Positions 1 through 8,842 of a stretch of DNA of 54,734 nt are shown piece after piece (the first letter of the stretch is position 1; each line of letters begins with the position of its first letter). A program made the translations under genes and the position numbers. The notes beneath the pieces were generated by a model, which saw only the letters and a list, made by a program, of their open reading frames with translations, did no database searches and was not told the DNA's origin. This stretch comes from Clostridium sp. (lineage in GTDB: Bacteria; Bacillota; Clostridia; Clostridiales; Clostridiaceae), in NCBI GenBank assembly GCA_031292145.1, contig JARLHR010000201.1, forward strand, positions 1 through 54,734. The letters are read 5' to 3'.

Positions 1-2
1 CT

Positions 3-83
3 GAAAAAATCACTTTCATTTATGAAAAAACTCAAGCAGGAGAGCCTCTTGATGCCATTTTAGAGATTTTCAATGCTGCATAA
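3..83 (+). CDS. C-terminal end of an unidentified protein (cut by window edge)
   Basis: An open frame enters from the left edge and stops at TAA 81-83, giving 26 residues ending EIFNAA. It is acidic and probably helical. There is too little sequence to assign a family. The same-strand MFS gene starts 165 nt further on, so the two are probably separate units. Confidence 0.4.
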   Translation, partial: EKITFIYEKTQAGEPLDAILEIFNAA

Positions 84-248
84 ATATCCCTTTGGTTATT
101 TGACTGGAAATATTTGTTTGCAATTTCGCTCGTTTATAGTTAAAGTATAGCACTAAAATTGTAATTTACATAGAAATTATTCAATAGGAATGTTTTGAAT
201 TTAATGGATTTTACAGGTAGAATATATTAAGAAAAGGGGGCATAACAA

Positions 249-1499
249 ATGAAAGATTTTATTAATAATTATAAGGGATTACCAAAGGAAATGTATGTGA
301 TATGTTTTGCTACACTTATTAACAGACTTGGGGATTTTGTAGTACCATTTCTTGCATTATATCTTACTCAAAAAATTGGAATGACAGCTGGAGAAACTGG
401 AGTTATAGTTACATTATCATCCGTTGTAGGCATACCTGCATCTATTTTAGGTGGAAAAATATCAGATATGTTCGGGAGGAAAAAAATTTATACATATGCT
501 CAAAGTATAGCAGCAGTAACATTAATACCTTGTGCTTTTACTCAAAATGTTTTAATTACTATAATATGTTTACTAACAAGTACATTTTTTAATGGTTTTG
601 TACGTCCAGCATTTCAATCAATGATTCAAGATATACTTTCTACGAAACAAAGGCAAGCTGGATTTTCTCTTAATTACCTAGCTATAAATGCAGGCGTTGC
701 AATTGGACCTATAATAGCAGGTTTTTTATTTAATAATTTTTTATCGATGTTGTTTTTGGGGGATGCGCTAACTTCTTTAATAGCAGTATTTTTAGTGTGG
801 AAAGACATCAAAGAGACTTATATGGTAAATAATGAGGTAAAGGTTGAAAACAAAGCTGAAATAGCAGAAAAGGGAAATACCTTTCAAATGCTTCGGAAAA
901 GGCCAGCATTAAGTTTGTTTCTAGTTTTATATATGGTATATACTTTTATTTATACTCAGCATAAGTTTTCACTGCCTATGACTTTAAATGCTCAATTTAA
1001 TAATGAAGGCGCTAAACTTTTGGGCTACATTATGAGCATAAATGCTGTAACAGTTTTAGTTCTGACAATTTTTATAGGCTTTATGACTAAAAGAAATCAT
1101 CAGTTAACTAACATGGTATTTACGGGAGTATTATATGCTATAGGATTTGGAATGATAGGCCTTATTGATAACTTTACCTTTTTTATTATTTCCACAATAA
1201 TATGGACCATAGGAGAAATTTTAAGTTCAATAAGTTCAGGTGTTTACGTGGCAAATAATAGTCCAAGCAATTATAGAGCTAGAATAAATGCAATAATGAA
1301 TCTTGGAAGATTTTTAGGTACAGCGCTTAGTACTTTATTTTCTGGAGCATACATTCAAATTTATGGCTGCAGGACATTATGGTTTTCAGTATTTTTTATT
1401 TCAATAATTGCAGCAATATTAATGTTTGTTTTAAAAATATTTTCTACAAAATTTAAGAATAATAATAGAAGAGAAAATGAAATTAATAGTGCTGTTTAA
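249..1499 (+). CDS. MFS family efflux transporter
   Basis: A 416-residue integral membrane protein of the major facilitator superfamily, with about 12 hydrophobic segments in two halves joined by a charged loop near residues 185-215. The loop between helices 2 and 3 carries the MFS motif A as GKISDMFGRKK, roughly residues 74-84, which points to a proton-driven drug/metabolite antiporter; the substrate cannot be read from sequence. The ATG follows an AAGGGGG ribosome site at good spacing. Length is normal and no damage is seen. It stands alone, convergent with the TRIC gene, with a long hairpin between them. Confidence 0.85.
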   Translation: MKDFINNYKGLPKEMYVICFATLINRLGDFVVPFLALYLTQKIGMTAGETGVIVTLSSVVGIPASILGGKISDMFGRKKIYTYAQSIAAVTLIPCAFTQNVLITIICLLTSTFFNGFVRPAFQSMIQDILSTKQRQAGFSLNYLAINAGVAIGPIIAGFLFNNFLSMLFLGDALTSLIAVFLVWKDIKETYMVNNEVKVENKAEIAEKGNTFQMLRKRPALSLFLVLYMVYTFIYTQHKFSLPMTLNAQFNNEGAKLLGYIMSINAVTVLVLTIFIGFMTKRNHQLTNMVFTGVLYAIGFGMIGLIDNFTFFIISTIIWTIGEILSSISSGVYVANNSPSNYRARINAIMNLGRFLGTALSTLFSGAYIQIYGCRTLWFSVFFISIIAAILMFVLKIFSTKFKNNNRRENEINSAV

Positions 1500-1604
1500 G
1501 AATAGATAAGTGAATAGATACATTAACAGTAAAATAGATGGGAGATATAAAAATTTCGCTTGAAGAGTAGACTTAAAAGCATTTATAATATGTTACTATA
1601 AAGC

Positions 1605-1648
1605 ATGTCCTGAAATAAATTGAGTAAAATCAATTTATCTTAGGACAT
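1605..1648. terminator. long hairpin between convergent genes
   Basis: Arms 1605-1623 and 1630-1648 pair almost perfectly (ATGTCCT with AGGACAT, then AATAAATTGA with TCAATTTAT) around a 6-nt loop. It lies between the 3' ends of the MFS gene and the TRIC gene. No clear T run follows on either strand, so it may be a weak bidirectional terminator or a small palindromic repeat. Confidence 0.45.
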
Positions 1649-1658
1649 TAAGAAAAAA

Positions 1659-2261
1659 TTATTTTAAATTGATAACGGGAAGATTAATTTTTTTCATATA
1701 GCATATCATTCTAATTGAAAAGATAGTGATTAAAGATAAATGTTGTGAAATATGAGTTCCAGCAACAGGATATAAAAACCATAATAAAAGTGAGCCTAAA
1801 ATGCCTGCAACACAATAAATATCAGTTTTAAAAATTTCAGGTTTTCTATTGGTAATTATATCTCTTAGCATTCCGCCACCAACGCCAGTTATACTCGCAG
1901 CAAATAAAAATAACATCAAATTATATCCACTTTCAATGGCTTTAAGGCCAGAGGATACAAAAAAGGCAGAGAGGCCAATAGCATCTATTATTACAAATAA
2001 AGTATTATACTTTATCTTGCCACGAAGAATAACTGGAATTGTTGTCCCTAAAATAATAAAGGGAATAGTATTATAGTTAGAGAAGAATAGAGGGATTCCA
2101 ACGTTTGTAACAATGTCTCGAAGAACACCTCCACCCATAGCTGTAACTGTAGCTAAAATATAAATACCAAACAAATCAAACTTTTCTTCAATTGCAACAA
2201 TAGCACCAGAAGCTGCAAATGCAAAGATGCCTAGATACTCCAGTAGGGCGATATCATTCAT
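1659..2261 (-). CDS. TRIC/UPF0126 (YadS-type) membrane protein, probable glycine transporter
   Basis: A 200-residue membrane protein made of two repeats of three helices each, with the paired glycine-rich motifs TAMGGGVLRDI (about residues 39-49) and TGVGGGMLRDI (about 125-135). These are the hallmark of the trimeric intracellular cation channel/UPF0126 family. Members are often linked to glycine because their genes sit behind glycine riboswitches, and this one does: a tandem glycine riboswitch with its own terminator lies directly upstream. Glycine uptake or efflux is therefore the best inference, though substrate specificity cannot be seen in the protein. The C-terminus is short after the last helix and the gene looks intact. 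Confidence 0.85.
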   Translation of the reverse strand: MNDIALLEYLGIFAFAASGAIVAIEEKFDLFGIYILATVTAMGGGVLRDIVTNVGIPLFFSNYNTIPFIILGTTIPVILRGKIKYNTLFVIIDAIGLSAFFVSSGLKAIESGYNLMLFLFAASITGVGGGMLRDIITNRKPEIFKTDIYCVAGILGSLLLWFLYPVAGTHISQHLSLITIFSIRMICYMKKINLPVINLK

Positions 2262-2348
2262 AATAAAATACTCCTTTCAATTTAGGCATATTCAGGAAAA
2301 TAACAGATTCAAACTTGTTATTTTTTTGAATGTGCATTGGATTAGGCA

Positions 2349-2384
2349 CAAAAAAAGAGACGAATTGCGTAAACAATTCGCCTC
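2349..2384 (-). terminator. intrinsic terminator of the glycine riboswitch
   Basis: On the minus strand GAGGCGAATTG pairs with CAATTCGTCTC (2384-2374 with 2367-2357) and is followed by a seven-T run. The 5' arm overlaps the last strand of the second aptamer (ACAGAG), so ligand binding can compete with terminator formation. Confidence 0.85.
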
Positions 2385-2662
2385 TGTTATGGTACCTGAA
2401 AGATTCTCTTTCTAAGGCATGTTTAAGAATAACCAGTTAGTATGCTTGTCTGTTTCATAACAGAAATTACAGCATTGATTAATTATTTCATATGCCTAAT
2501 CAAAAGATTGCTTCTTGGGTGTCATAAGACTTTCCAGAGTTTCGTCAGAATTCGGTCCTTTTGCCTGAGAGTTTGTTGCGGCTTCACCTTCGGCGCTGCT
2601 GTTAGGCATATTCTTCGTTCATATGTTTTATTTGCAGTCTCTCCCAAATTCGTCATACGATC
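2380..2662 (-). promoter_or_regulatory. tandem glycine riboswitch
   Basis: Read on the minus strand, aptamer I (about 2662-2555) shows the family core: GGGAGAGACUGC, GCCGAAGGUGAAGCCGCAA, then ACUCUCAGGCAAAAGGACCG. Aptamer II (about 2548-2380) runs from CUCUGGAAAG through UAUGACACC to CUUUCAGGUACCAUAACAGAG, where CUCUG pairs with CAGAG. Aptamer II looks degenerate: CACCCAAGAAGCAA stands where CACCGAAGGNGCAA is usual. Its P3 loop carries an 89-nt palindromic insert (2412-2500). A terminator follows, then the TRIC/UPF0126 gene. Glycine binding is expected to switch expression on, as in most tandem glycine switches, but the weakened second aptamer could alter this. Confidence 0.85.
2412..2500 (-). 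repeat. palindromic element in the P3 loop of glycine aptamer II
   Basis: The ends, read on the minus strand, are TTAGGCATATGAAATAATTA and GGTTATTCTTAAACATGCCTTAG, which pair with each other. The middle contains a second hairpin (TTTCTGTTATGAAACAGA). The flanks UCUUU and AAAGA close the aptamer P3 stem, so the insert extends an existing hairpin. The termini resemble the TTAGGCACATGAAAG ends of the larger repeats at 16226, 19922 and 30069, and it shares CAGACAAG with two of those. It is either a divergent relative or an independent insert. Confidence 0.5.
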
Positions 2663-2681
2663 ACTATAAATTTCTAGATTG

Positions 2682-2710
2682 ATTATAAATTAGTTTTGAT
2701 GACATGTCAA
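2682..2710 (-). promoter_or_regulatory. sigma-A promoter for the riboswitch-TRIC unit
   Basis: On the minus strand there is a perfect -35 TTGACA (2710-2705), a 17-nt spacer and a perfect -10 TATAAT (2687-2682). Transcription would start about 15 nt before aptamer I. Confidence 0.85.
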
Positions 2711-2731
2711 CAAGATACTTGGTAAATTATT

Positions 2732-3385
2732 CTACCCAAATTCATGTCCTGATATACTATTATTAACATAAGTCTTGCCTTCTAATGGTTTGAATCCAGA
2801 TATCTCCATGTCTGTTACAGTAGGATATGCACCATGATAATTTGGAAAAGTAAAGTTGAGAGTATAATCATTTCCATAAAAAGTAGCCTTTGTTCCATCT
2901 CCTATAAATACTGCTGTATTTTTAAGGAAAATAACTTTTCTGTTTTTTGTATATCTATCTACTTCATAAATAGTAAAATCAAAAGAAGTGTTAATCACAT
3001 TAGAAATTACAACTTCACAATATTTTTTCAATTTTAAGTCATCATCTCCGAAAAGGCCATCATCAAAATAAGTGCCTTCATACAATTTAACTTTACTATT
3101 TATTTTAGTTATTTTTTGAGAGACATTATTTTTATCTTGTACTACTTGCTCATTTGAACTTATTTTAGTAGACTGTGTAGAATTTAAATCTGTTTCTTTT
3201 TTTTCATCAATACTATTTTGTTTATTAGTAGCTTATATTGAATGAGTAATATCTTTTGAACTATCTTCTAAAGTTTGGTCTTCATTAGTAGATTGCATAG
3301 ACTTATTTGCTTTTTTATCACTATTACTACTAGCCAAAATGCAAACGAAACTTAAACATAATATCAAAGCTAAAATCTTTTTCAC
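2732..3385 (-). pseudogene. secreted/lipoprotein-like gene with one in-frame stop
   Basis: Reading from GTG 3385, preceded by AAAGGGG, the frame runs 218 codons to the stop ending at 2732 and is interrupted only by TAA at 3235-3233 (codon 51). The N-terminus MKKILALILCLSFVCILASS is a signal peptide; the cysteine context is not a good lipobox. A low-complexity Ser/Asn/Lys linker follows, then a compact C-terminal domain from YEGTYFDDG to the end. The residue before the stop is Ile and the next codons read ATNKQNS, so CAA to TAA is a plausible origin. I do not recognise the C-terminal domain. The downstream part (3085-2732) could be expressed only from an internal start. Confidence 0.7.
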
Positions 3386-3461
3386 AATTTAAACCCCTTT
3401 AATTTTAAAATTAACAATTATAACAATAACATATCACAGTTATCATTATATTACTGAAAAG

Positions 3462-3823
3462 AAGTCATGGTACCATAAGGTAGGAATTTATTTGTCAGAT
3501 AAAACATCAATTGGAGAATGATCTTTTAAAAGTATTAATCATGAAAAGAGCCAACGCGAAATTGGAATTGTTCTTATTAATGACAATTATAGGGGAGTGG
3601 ATATGGAACAGAAGCAGTTGAATTGGCAATAGAATGTATATTTAATACCCTTAATCTTAAATACATATATGCTGATACTATGGGATCGAATTTTAAAATG
3701 CAAAGAATATTTAAAAGATTTGGGTTTTAATTTACAAATAGAGAAGAACATTACTATGATATGCATGACAGATGGGAAGATAAATTGAACTACATACTAA
3801 TGAATTCAAATATCATCAGTTGA
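3462..3823 (+). pseudogene. decayed GNAT N-acetyltransferase
   Basis: Fragments in two frames assemble into a RimJ/RimL-like GNAT domain. KVGIYLSDKTSIGE is followed by TGA (3519-3521), then SFKSINHEKSQREIGIVLI and NDNYRG. The frame shifts near 3597 and continues as GYGTEAVELAIECIF (the acetyl-CoA pyrophosphate loop region), RIFKRFGF, a TAA near 3728, and FTNREEHYYDMHDRW. Two stops and one frameshift show that it is dead. No start codon can be assigned with confidence. Confidence 0.7.
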
Positions 3824-4005
3824 GGAATGCTTTGTATTTTTTATAGGTACATATTTTGGAGAATATAGATGGTAATATGTTTAGAATAAATATTCTGAAC
3901 ATATTACCATAAGGATTAAATAGAATTATTCTATTATGCAAATAAAATATAAGTTAGCACAAGTAACTACACTACAAAAACTATATCACATCAAAATAGA
4001 AATAA

Positions 4006-4968
4006 CTACATAGTGTCTAATTCGTTTAATTTTAAATCAGTTTCATTTTCAATATTTTTTTCTTTTTCAAAAATCTTTGATGAAGAATTGGATGTTTGAA
4101 CTAGAAAAACTCCACCTAAAATTATTAATATAGATATTATTGTTTTTGCAGTTATAGGTTCATTTAAGACTAAAGCTCCGAGTAATACTGCAACCATTGG
4201 GTTAATATAAGCATATGTGCCTGCTTTCTCAGCCGGCCATTTTTTTAGTATATAAATGTAACAGCTATAGCCTATTAAAGAACCAAATATAATTAAATAT
4301 ATAGTTGATGCAATACCTTTAAAACCAATATGTATTTTTGAAAATTCACCAATTGCTAAAGATGTAAAAAGTAATAAAAATGATGCTGATAACATTTGGA
4401 TACCAATAGCTGTTATGGTATTTGCTGAAGTCTTAACGCTCTGAGAATAAATAGAACCTACTGACCACATGAACGTTGCAAATAATACAAGCATTATATA
4501 TGCTAAATTAGATTTCTCCATATTTGAAGGGGATACGATCAATACAATAACACCAACAAAACCTAATAAAAGACCAACAAGCCCTTTTATTTTTATTTTT
4601 TTACCCCAAAGTATAAATTCTATAAGTGCCATAAATAATGGTACTATTGCAGCCAAAATTGAAGCTATACTTGACGATACTTCTTGTTCAGCCCATACCA
4701 TAGAACCATTGCATAAAAATAATAATAATATTCCTACAGTAGATATTTTTCTTACTTCAATAAAGGTTTTTGGAAATTGCAAACCTTTTATCCATGCAAA
4801 AATCAACACCAAACTTCCAGCAAAAAAGAACCTTATTCCCGCAAAGAACATAGGTGGTAACTCACCAACTCCAATACGTATGGCAAGATAGGTGGATCCC
4901 CAAAAAATACATACAGCTATATATGCTAAAATTTCTTTTACTCTTTCGATTTTTACTGTTGAATCCAA
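4006..4968 (-). CDS. EamA/DMT-superfamily exporter
   Basis: A membrane protein of about 320 residues with ten hydrophobic helices arranged as two EamA domains. Recognisable DMT features are FWGSTYLAIRIGVGELPP after helix 1 and WPAEKAGTYAYINPMVAVLL in the second repeat. The family exports amino acids or other metabolites; the substrate is not readable here. I prefer the TTG start at 4968: the AAGGAG site directly abuts the upstream in-frame ATG at 4977, leaving no spacer, but sits 9 nt from the TTG. The C-terminal tail is hydrophilic (KEKNIENETDLKLNELD). It is a single gene facing away from the CD3324 region. Confidence 0.85.
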   Translation of the reverse strand: MDSTVKIERVKEILAYIAVCIFWGSTYLAIRIGVGELPPMFFAGIRFFFAGSLVLIFAWIKGLQFPKTFIEVRKISTVGILLLFLCNGSMVWAEQEVSSSIASILAAIVPLFMALIEFILWGKKIKIKGLVGLLLGFVGVIVLIVSPSNMEKSNLAYIMLVLFATFMWSVGSIYSQSVKTSANTITAIGIQMLSASFLLLFTSLAIGEFSKIHIGFKGIASTIYLIIFGSLIGYSCYIYILKKWPAEKAGTYAYINPMVAVLLGALVLNEPITAKTIISILIILGGVFLVQTSNSSSKIFEKEKNIENETDLKLNELDTM

Positions 4969-5147
4969 TAAAATCATCTCCTTATTCTGTTGTTATTTCA
5001 AGTCTTAATTATCTATATATCTATTTAGAATACAGGTAAATTTTATATAATACACCTAAAAAAGAGGCTTGTACAGAGGGAGGGAGTAATTGATTGTTAA
5101 ATTGAGCATTTTTTCTGAGTTTTAAGTTAAGCAAATTTGAAAAACAG

Positions 5148-5176
5148 TTGAGCATTTATGCTATTTTTGCTATAAT
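5148..5176 (+). promoter_or_regulatory. probable promoter for the 5212 small ORF and CD3324 gene
   Basis: TTGAGC (5148-5153), a 17-nt spacer and a perfect TATAAT (5171-5176). The TGAGCATTT around the -35 is repeated about 50 nt upstream at 5103. Confidence 0.55.
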
Positions 5177-5211
5177 TTATAAAGTAATAACTTATTGGAA
5201 GGTGTGATATC

Positions 5212-5310
5212 ATGATAGCTGAACTTTTAGAGCGTGATAAGATTAAAATACTTTGTGCAACGTCTGTAACTATGACATGCAATAGAAAATTGCACAGAGG
5301 TGATAAATAG
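5212..5310 (+). CDS. small ORF of 32 codons, unknown
   Basis: ATG follows GGAAGGTGTGATATC, a strong ribosome site. The product starts MIAELLERDKIKIL and ends HRGDK. A good promoter lies 36 nt upstream. No family is recognised. It may be a leader peptide for the downstream CD3324-family gene or the N-terminal remnant of a longer gene. The following 100 nt to the next start hold no other clear signal. Confidence 0.35.
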   Translation: MIAELLERDKIKILCATSVTMTCNRKLHRGDK

Positions 5311-5410
5311 AGCTGTCTTTAACAATAAGACACTGTTTCATATATTTAGAAGGTCATAATACAGGCTTTATATCTTAAATTTCAAATATAAATTTAAGGA
5401 GCTGAGCATT

Positions 5411-5677
5411 GTGAAATATGTGAAAATTGAAACAGTTTTACCAGAAAATTTAATTATGGAAAATCAAAAGTATATTCAAGGCAAATATATATATGTTCCA
5501 TCACAAGTAGAAAAAAGGAAAAAGTGGGGAGAAATTTCAGGAAGCAGAACTTATATAAAAAATAGAAATGAAACTATACGTAGTAAGTATGCAAATGGAC
5601 ATAAAATTAATAATTTAGCTGAAGAGTTTTTCCTTTCTGTAGAAAGCATAAAGAAAATTGTATATGCAAAAAAATAA
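5411..5677 (+). CDS. CD3324 family protein
   Basis: An 88-residue basic protein starting at GTG after AAGGAG (5397-5402). The pattern VLPENLI, then QKYIQGKYIYVPSQVEKRKKWGE, then a C-terminal helix-turn-helix-like segment NNLAEEFFLSVESIKKIVY matches the short CD3324 family of clostridia and bacilli. The C-terminal segment is similar to a resolvase/Mor-type HTH, so DNA binding is a reasonable inference, but no role is established. A terminator follows directly. Confidence 0.75.
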   Translation: MKYVKIETVLPENLIMENQKYIQGKYIYVPSQVEKRKKWGEISGSRTYIKNRNETIRSKYANGHKINNLAEEFFLSVESIKKIVYAKK

Positions 5678-5701
5678 TCTCTGCGTAAGCAGGTTTAAAG
5701 G

Positions 5702-5739
5702 CTGTCACTATTGTAATAAGGATTAGTGGCAGTTTTTTT
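5702..5739 (+). terminator. terminator of the CD3324-family gene
   Basis: CTGTCACTA (5702-5710) pairs with TAGTGGCAG (5724-5732), followed by seven T. Confidence 0.85.
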
Positions 5740-5919
5740 GTGTAAAGAATGATAGGGAAATGTTTATTACCTTTAAGTTTGTCCTAACAATAATTATAAT
5801 TGATTTTGTAGCAATGGCTAAGGCATAATCCAATAAAAGATTAGTAGTTTTGTTTATTTAAATTAATAAATATTGTATTTAATCTTAGAAAATATAGAGA
5901 ATATAAGGAGAAAAACAAG

Positions 5920-7146
5920 ATGAATAAAGAAATATTACAAAAGTATGCAGACCTTGTGGTTAGAACGGGGGTTAATTTACAGAAAAAACAACAATTGTTA
6001 ATAACATCACCAATAGAATGTGCGGAGTTTGCTAGAATGGTAGCTGAAAAGGCTTATGAAGCAGGTGCTATAAATGTAATAGTGGAGTATACTGATGAAA
6101 AACTTAGCTTAATAAGATATAATAAAGCTTCAAGAGAAAGCTTTAAAAAAGAACCTAAATACATGGCATTAGCAAGAGAACAGCTTGTAAAAGAAAAAAC
6201 AGCATTTATAATTATATCTGCTTCAGATCCTGATCTTTTAAGTGAAGTAGATTCTGATAAAATAGCTGCTTTAAGCACAACAATTAACAAGACTTTAAAA
6301 GAGTATTATTCTGGTTTAATGAATAATGAATTTCAATGGTGTGTTGTATGAATTCCTACAAAAAAATGGGCGGAAAAAGTATTTCCTAATGTATCAGAGG
6401 AAGAATCAGTAGAAAAACTATGGAATTCAATAGCTAGAATAGTAAGATTAGATAAGAAATCTCCAGTTTCAGCATGGAAAGAACATTTAGATAACTTAAA
6501 TAACAGAGCAAAATATTTAAATGAAAAGAATTTTAAGTGTCTTTACTATAAATCGGAAGGAACTGATTTAGTGATAGAACTTCCAGAAGATCATAAATGG
6601 ATATCTGGAAAAGAAAAGTCTAAAGATGGGGTGACTTTTGTAGCAAATATGCCGACAGAAGAAGTGTTTACAGTTCCAAGGAGAGATGGCGTAAATGGTT
6701 ATGTTACTAGTAAAAAGCCATTAAATTATAGTGGTAAGTTAATAGATAACTTTAAGTTAATTATCAAAGATGGAAGAATAGTTGAGTATGCAGCAGAAAA
6801 TGGTGCAGAAGTATTAAAGGGGATTTTAGATACTGATGAAGGTGCAAGATATTTAGGTGAAGTTGCACTAGTAGGTAATAACTCTCCAGTATCAAATACA
6901 GGTTTGGCATTTTTTAATACATTATTTGATGAAAATGCATCCTGTCATTTTGCTTTTGGAGATGCATATCCGAGCTGCATAAAGGGAAGTGAAAACATGT
7001 CAAAAGATGAACTTACTGAAAAAGGTGTTAATTCTTCATTAACTCATGTGGATTTCATGATAGGCTCAGCAGAACTTGAAATAATAGGACAAACTCATGA
7101 AGGTGAAAAAATTCAAATATTTAAAGATGGAAATTGGGCTATATAA
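5920..7146 (+). pseudogene. M29 (AmpS/AmpT-type) aminopeptidase interrupted by one TGA
   Basis: One continuous frame of 408 codons matches the usual length of family M29 metalloaminopeptidases and is broken only by TGA 6349-6351 (codon 144), between QWCVV and IPTKKWAE. All expected metal and catalytic residues lie downstream and are intact: the Glu of TEEVFTVP, the Glu of LGEVALVG, the His of ENASCHFAFGDAY with its Tyr, and the His-x-Asp of LTHVDFMIG. The enzyme would release N-terminal residues from cytosolic peptides. The N-terminal 143 residues alone cannot be active. Because nothing else is damaged, the mutation is recent, or it is a sequencing error. Confidence 0.85.
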
Positions 7147-7161
7147 AAGAATTAATAATAA

Positions 7162-7220
7162 TAAAAGAGAAAGTTCTATAACTAAATGCAATTATTGTGT
7201 TAATAGAGCTTTCTCTTTTA
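7162..7220 (+). terminator. terminator after the aminopeptidase locus
   Basis: TAAAAGAGAAAG (7162-7173) pairs with CTTTCTCTTTTA (7209-7220), with an inner TCTAT/ATAGA pairing; the 3' arm itself is T-rich. Confidence 0.65.
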
Positions 7221-7374
7221 TGTTAAATATAAATGTTTACCAATTTAAAAAGAACAAAAATTAGCAATGCAACAATATGGGAAATATGCAAGTGGCAAAC
7301 TCTTATGGTAAAATAATATAGACGCTTATTTATAAAATAAATACTGCTAGAATTAAAAATGAAAAGGTGAGTAA

Positions 7375-7833
7375 GTGGAAAAGTTATCAAATATATTTAA
7401 ACCAATAACAGCTAATGCATTAAATCAATCAGATATCTATACAGAAATTGAACCGTGTAGTGCTTTAAATCCATATATAAGATGTTTTTGGGGAAGCGCA
7501 GTACCTCATAGAAGTAATGAATCACCTTGGAGTAATAATGGAAAAACTCTAGTTATTCCAGATTGCTGCATGGATATAATATTTGACATAGATTATAGTA
7601 ATAATAATGTAGAAAATTTATTTTGCAGTATAAACGATGCTCCTTTTTATGCTGAAGAAGCTAAACAATCAGCAATAGTTTCGACTTTTGGCATTAGATT
7701 TAATTTTTGGTCTGTACATTTATTTGTTGATAGTGCTTTGCCTAAGACTTGTAATGAATTTGGAGCTATAGATGAATACTTTGGAAACTTAAAAAAATTA
7801 ATAAGTTTACATATTAAAATTAAAGATAAATAA
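7375..7833 (+). CDS. truncated AraC-type regulator: N-terminal sensing domain only
   Basis: A 152-residue product from GTG 7375 after AAAGGTGAG. It matches the N-terminal part (DUF6597-like) of AraC-family regulators: IEPCSALNPYIRCFWGSA, VIPDCCMDIIFDID, then FGIRFNFWSVHLFVDSAL. The usual C-terminal AraC double helix-turn-helix is absent, and the remaining 70 nt before the next gene cannot encode it. It is therefore a truncated gene or a stand-alone ligand-sensing fragment. It could have once regulated the neighbouring toroid or VOC genes; that is inference from proximity only. Confidence 0.6.
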   Translation: MEKLSNIFKPITANALNQSDIYTEIEPCSALNPYIRCFWGSAVPHRSNESPWSNNGKTLVIPDCCMDIIFDIDYSNNNVENLFCSINDAPFYAEEAKQSAIVSTFGIRFNFWSVHLFVDSALPKTCNEFGAIDEYFGNLKKLISLHIKIKDK

Positions 7834-7905
7834 GTTATTTATTACATTCAAGATTATTTTAGCAATATAGCGTAAATGTTTAATATTAAAATTGTGAGGT
7901 GTGTT

Positions 7906-8814
7906 ATGGAAGAGTTAAAAGAATTTCAAATCAAAAATATAGAAAATTATATATTTAATAATGCTAGAGATATTGAAAAAGCAAAGTGGAACTACCTTTT
8001 TAACAATGGTAATAAAAAAGATATAGTTTCAGAGCTAGTTAAGTATCAAAATGATGATGGAGGTTTTGGAAATGGACTGGAAGCTGATAATTTGCTGCCA
8101 GCATCAACAAGTATAGCATCTACTGAAGCTATTTTAATAGCATATGATTACGATCTTCATTGTGATGAGGGGTGGTTTGAAAAGTTGCTGATGTATTTTG
8201 AGAAAACTATTCGAAATACACCATCATTTTGGGAAAAGGTTCCGAAAGAAGTTGAAAATTTCCCTCATGCACCTTGGTGGAATTATGCTGCAGATACTAA
8301 ATTTACACCAAATCCTTGTGCTGTTGTTGCTTCAGCATTTATTAAATATGGCAATGATGCACAAAGGACTCTTGGTAATAAAATTGCAGCTCGTTGTATA
8401 GAATTTTTGAAAAGTGAGGAGGAATGTTCTGATCATGATTGCTATTGCCTGCAAAGATTGTTTAGGGTTTTAAAAGAATTAAATTCTACATTAATTGATG
8501 ATGCATCTATAAAATCAATGGAAAGAAGAATATTAGAATGTTTATGTACTGATGAAGATAAATGGATGGAGTATGTGTCACAGCCTTTAGATTTAGTTAC
8601 TTCACCAAAATCAGATTGGTATAAATTAGTTAAGCCTTTCATAGAAAAGAATTTTTTATATTGGATTAATACATTAAAAGAAGATGGTTATTGGAATCCT
8701 AATTTTTCATGGGGAGTAGATAGTGAAATAGCTAGAAATGTTACAGAAATTTGGAAAGGTTATATAACTGTTAAGATAGCAAGGGTTTTCAAGGCCTTTA
8801 AATATATAAGCTGA
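7906..8814 (+). CDS. toroid-like helical protein with QNDDGGFG motif, function unknown
   Basis: A 302-residue soluble protein. I take ATG 7906, preceded by GAGGTGTG, rather than the in-frame ATG 30 nt upstream, which lacks a ribosome site. The repeats NARDIEKAKWNYLFNNG, LVKYQNDDGGFGNGLEAD and APWWNYA recall alpha/alpha-toroid folds of prenyltransferase/squalene-cyclase type, where QxxDGGFG-like turns recur. The catalytic DXDD motif of class II terpene cyclases is not evident, so terpene cyclisation should not be assumed. A paralogue follows 28 nt downstream on the same strand (start 8843) and aligns along its length, indicating a tandem duplication. Confidence 0.6.
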   Translation: MEELKEFQIKNIENYIFNNARDIEKAKWNYLFNNGNKKDIVSELVKYQNDDGGFGNGLEADNLLPASTSIASTEAILIAYDYDLHCDEGWFEKLLMYFEKTIRNTPSFWEKVPKEVENFPHAPWWNYAADTKFTPNPCAVVASAFIKYGNDAQRTLGNKIAARCIEFLKSEEECSDHDCYCLQRLFRVLKELNSTLIDDASIKSMERRILECLCTDEDKWMEYVSQPLDLVTSPKSDWYKLVKPFIEKNFLYWINTLKEDGYWNPNFSWGVDSEIARNVTEIWKGYITVKIARVFKAFKYIS

Positions 8815-8842
8815 TGACAAATTTTATAGGAAGGTGATATTT

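Noticed and set aside
2832-3040. Plus-strand open frame over the secreted-protein pseudogene
   Set aside because: No ribosome site; it mirrors the real minus-strand frame, which continues upstream to a signal peptide.
5815-5845. Another copy of the TTAGGCA repeat end (CTAAGGCATAATCC)
   Set aside because: Only one short end-like match with no partner end within 200 nt.
7906-8814. Assignment of the toroid-like protein as a squalene-hopene or terpene cyclase
   Set aside because: Only the QNDDGGF-type turn motif is similar; the catalytic DXDD motif is not seen.
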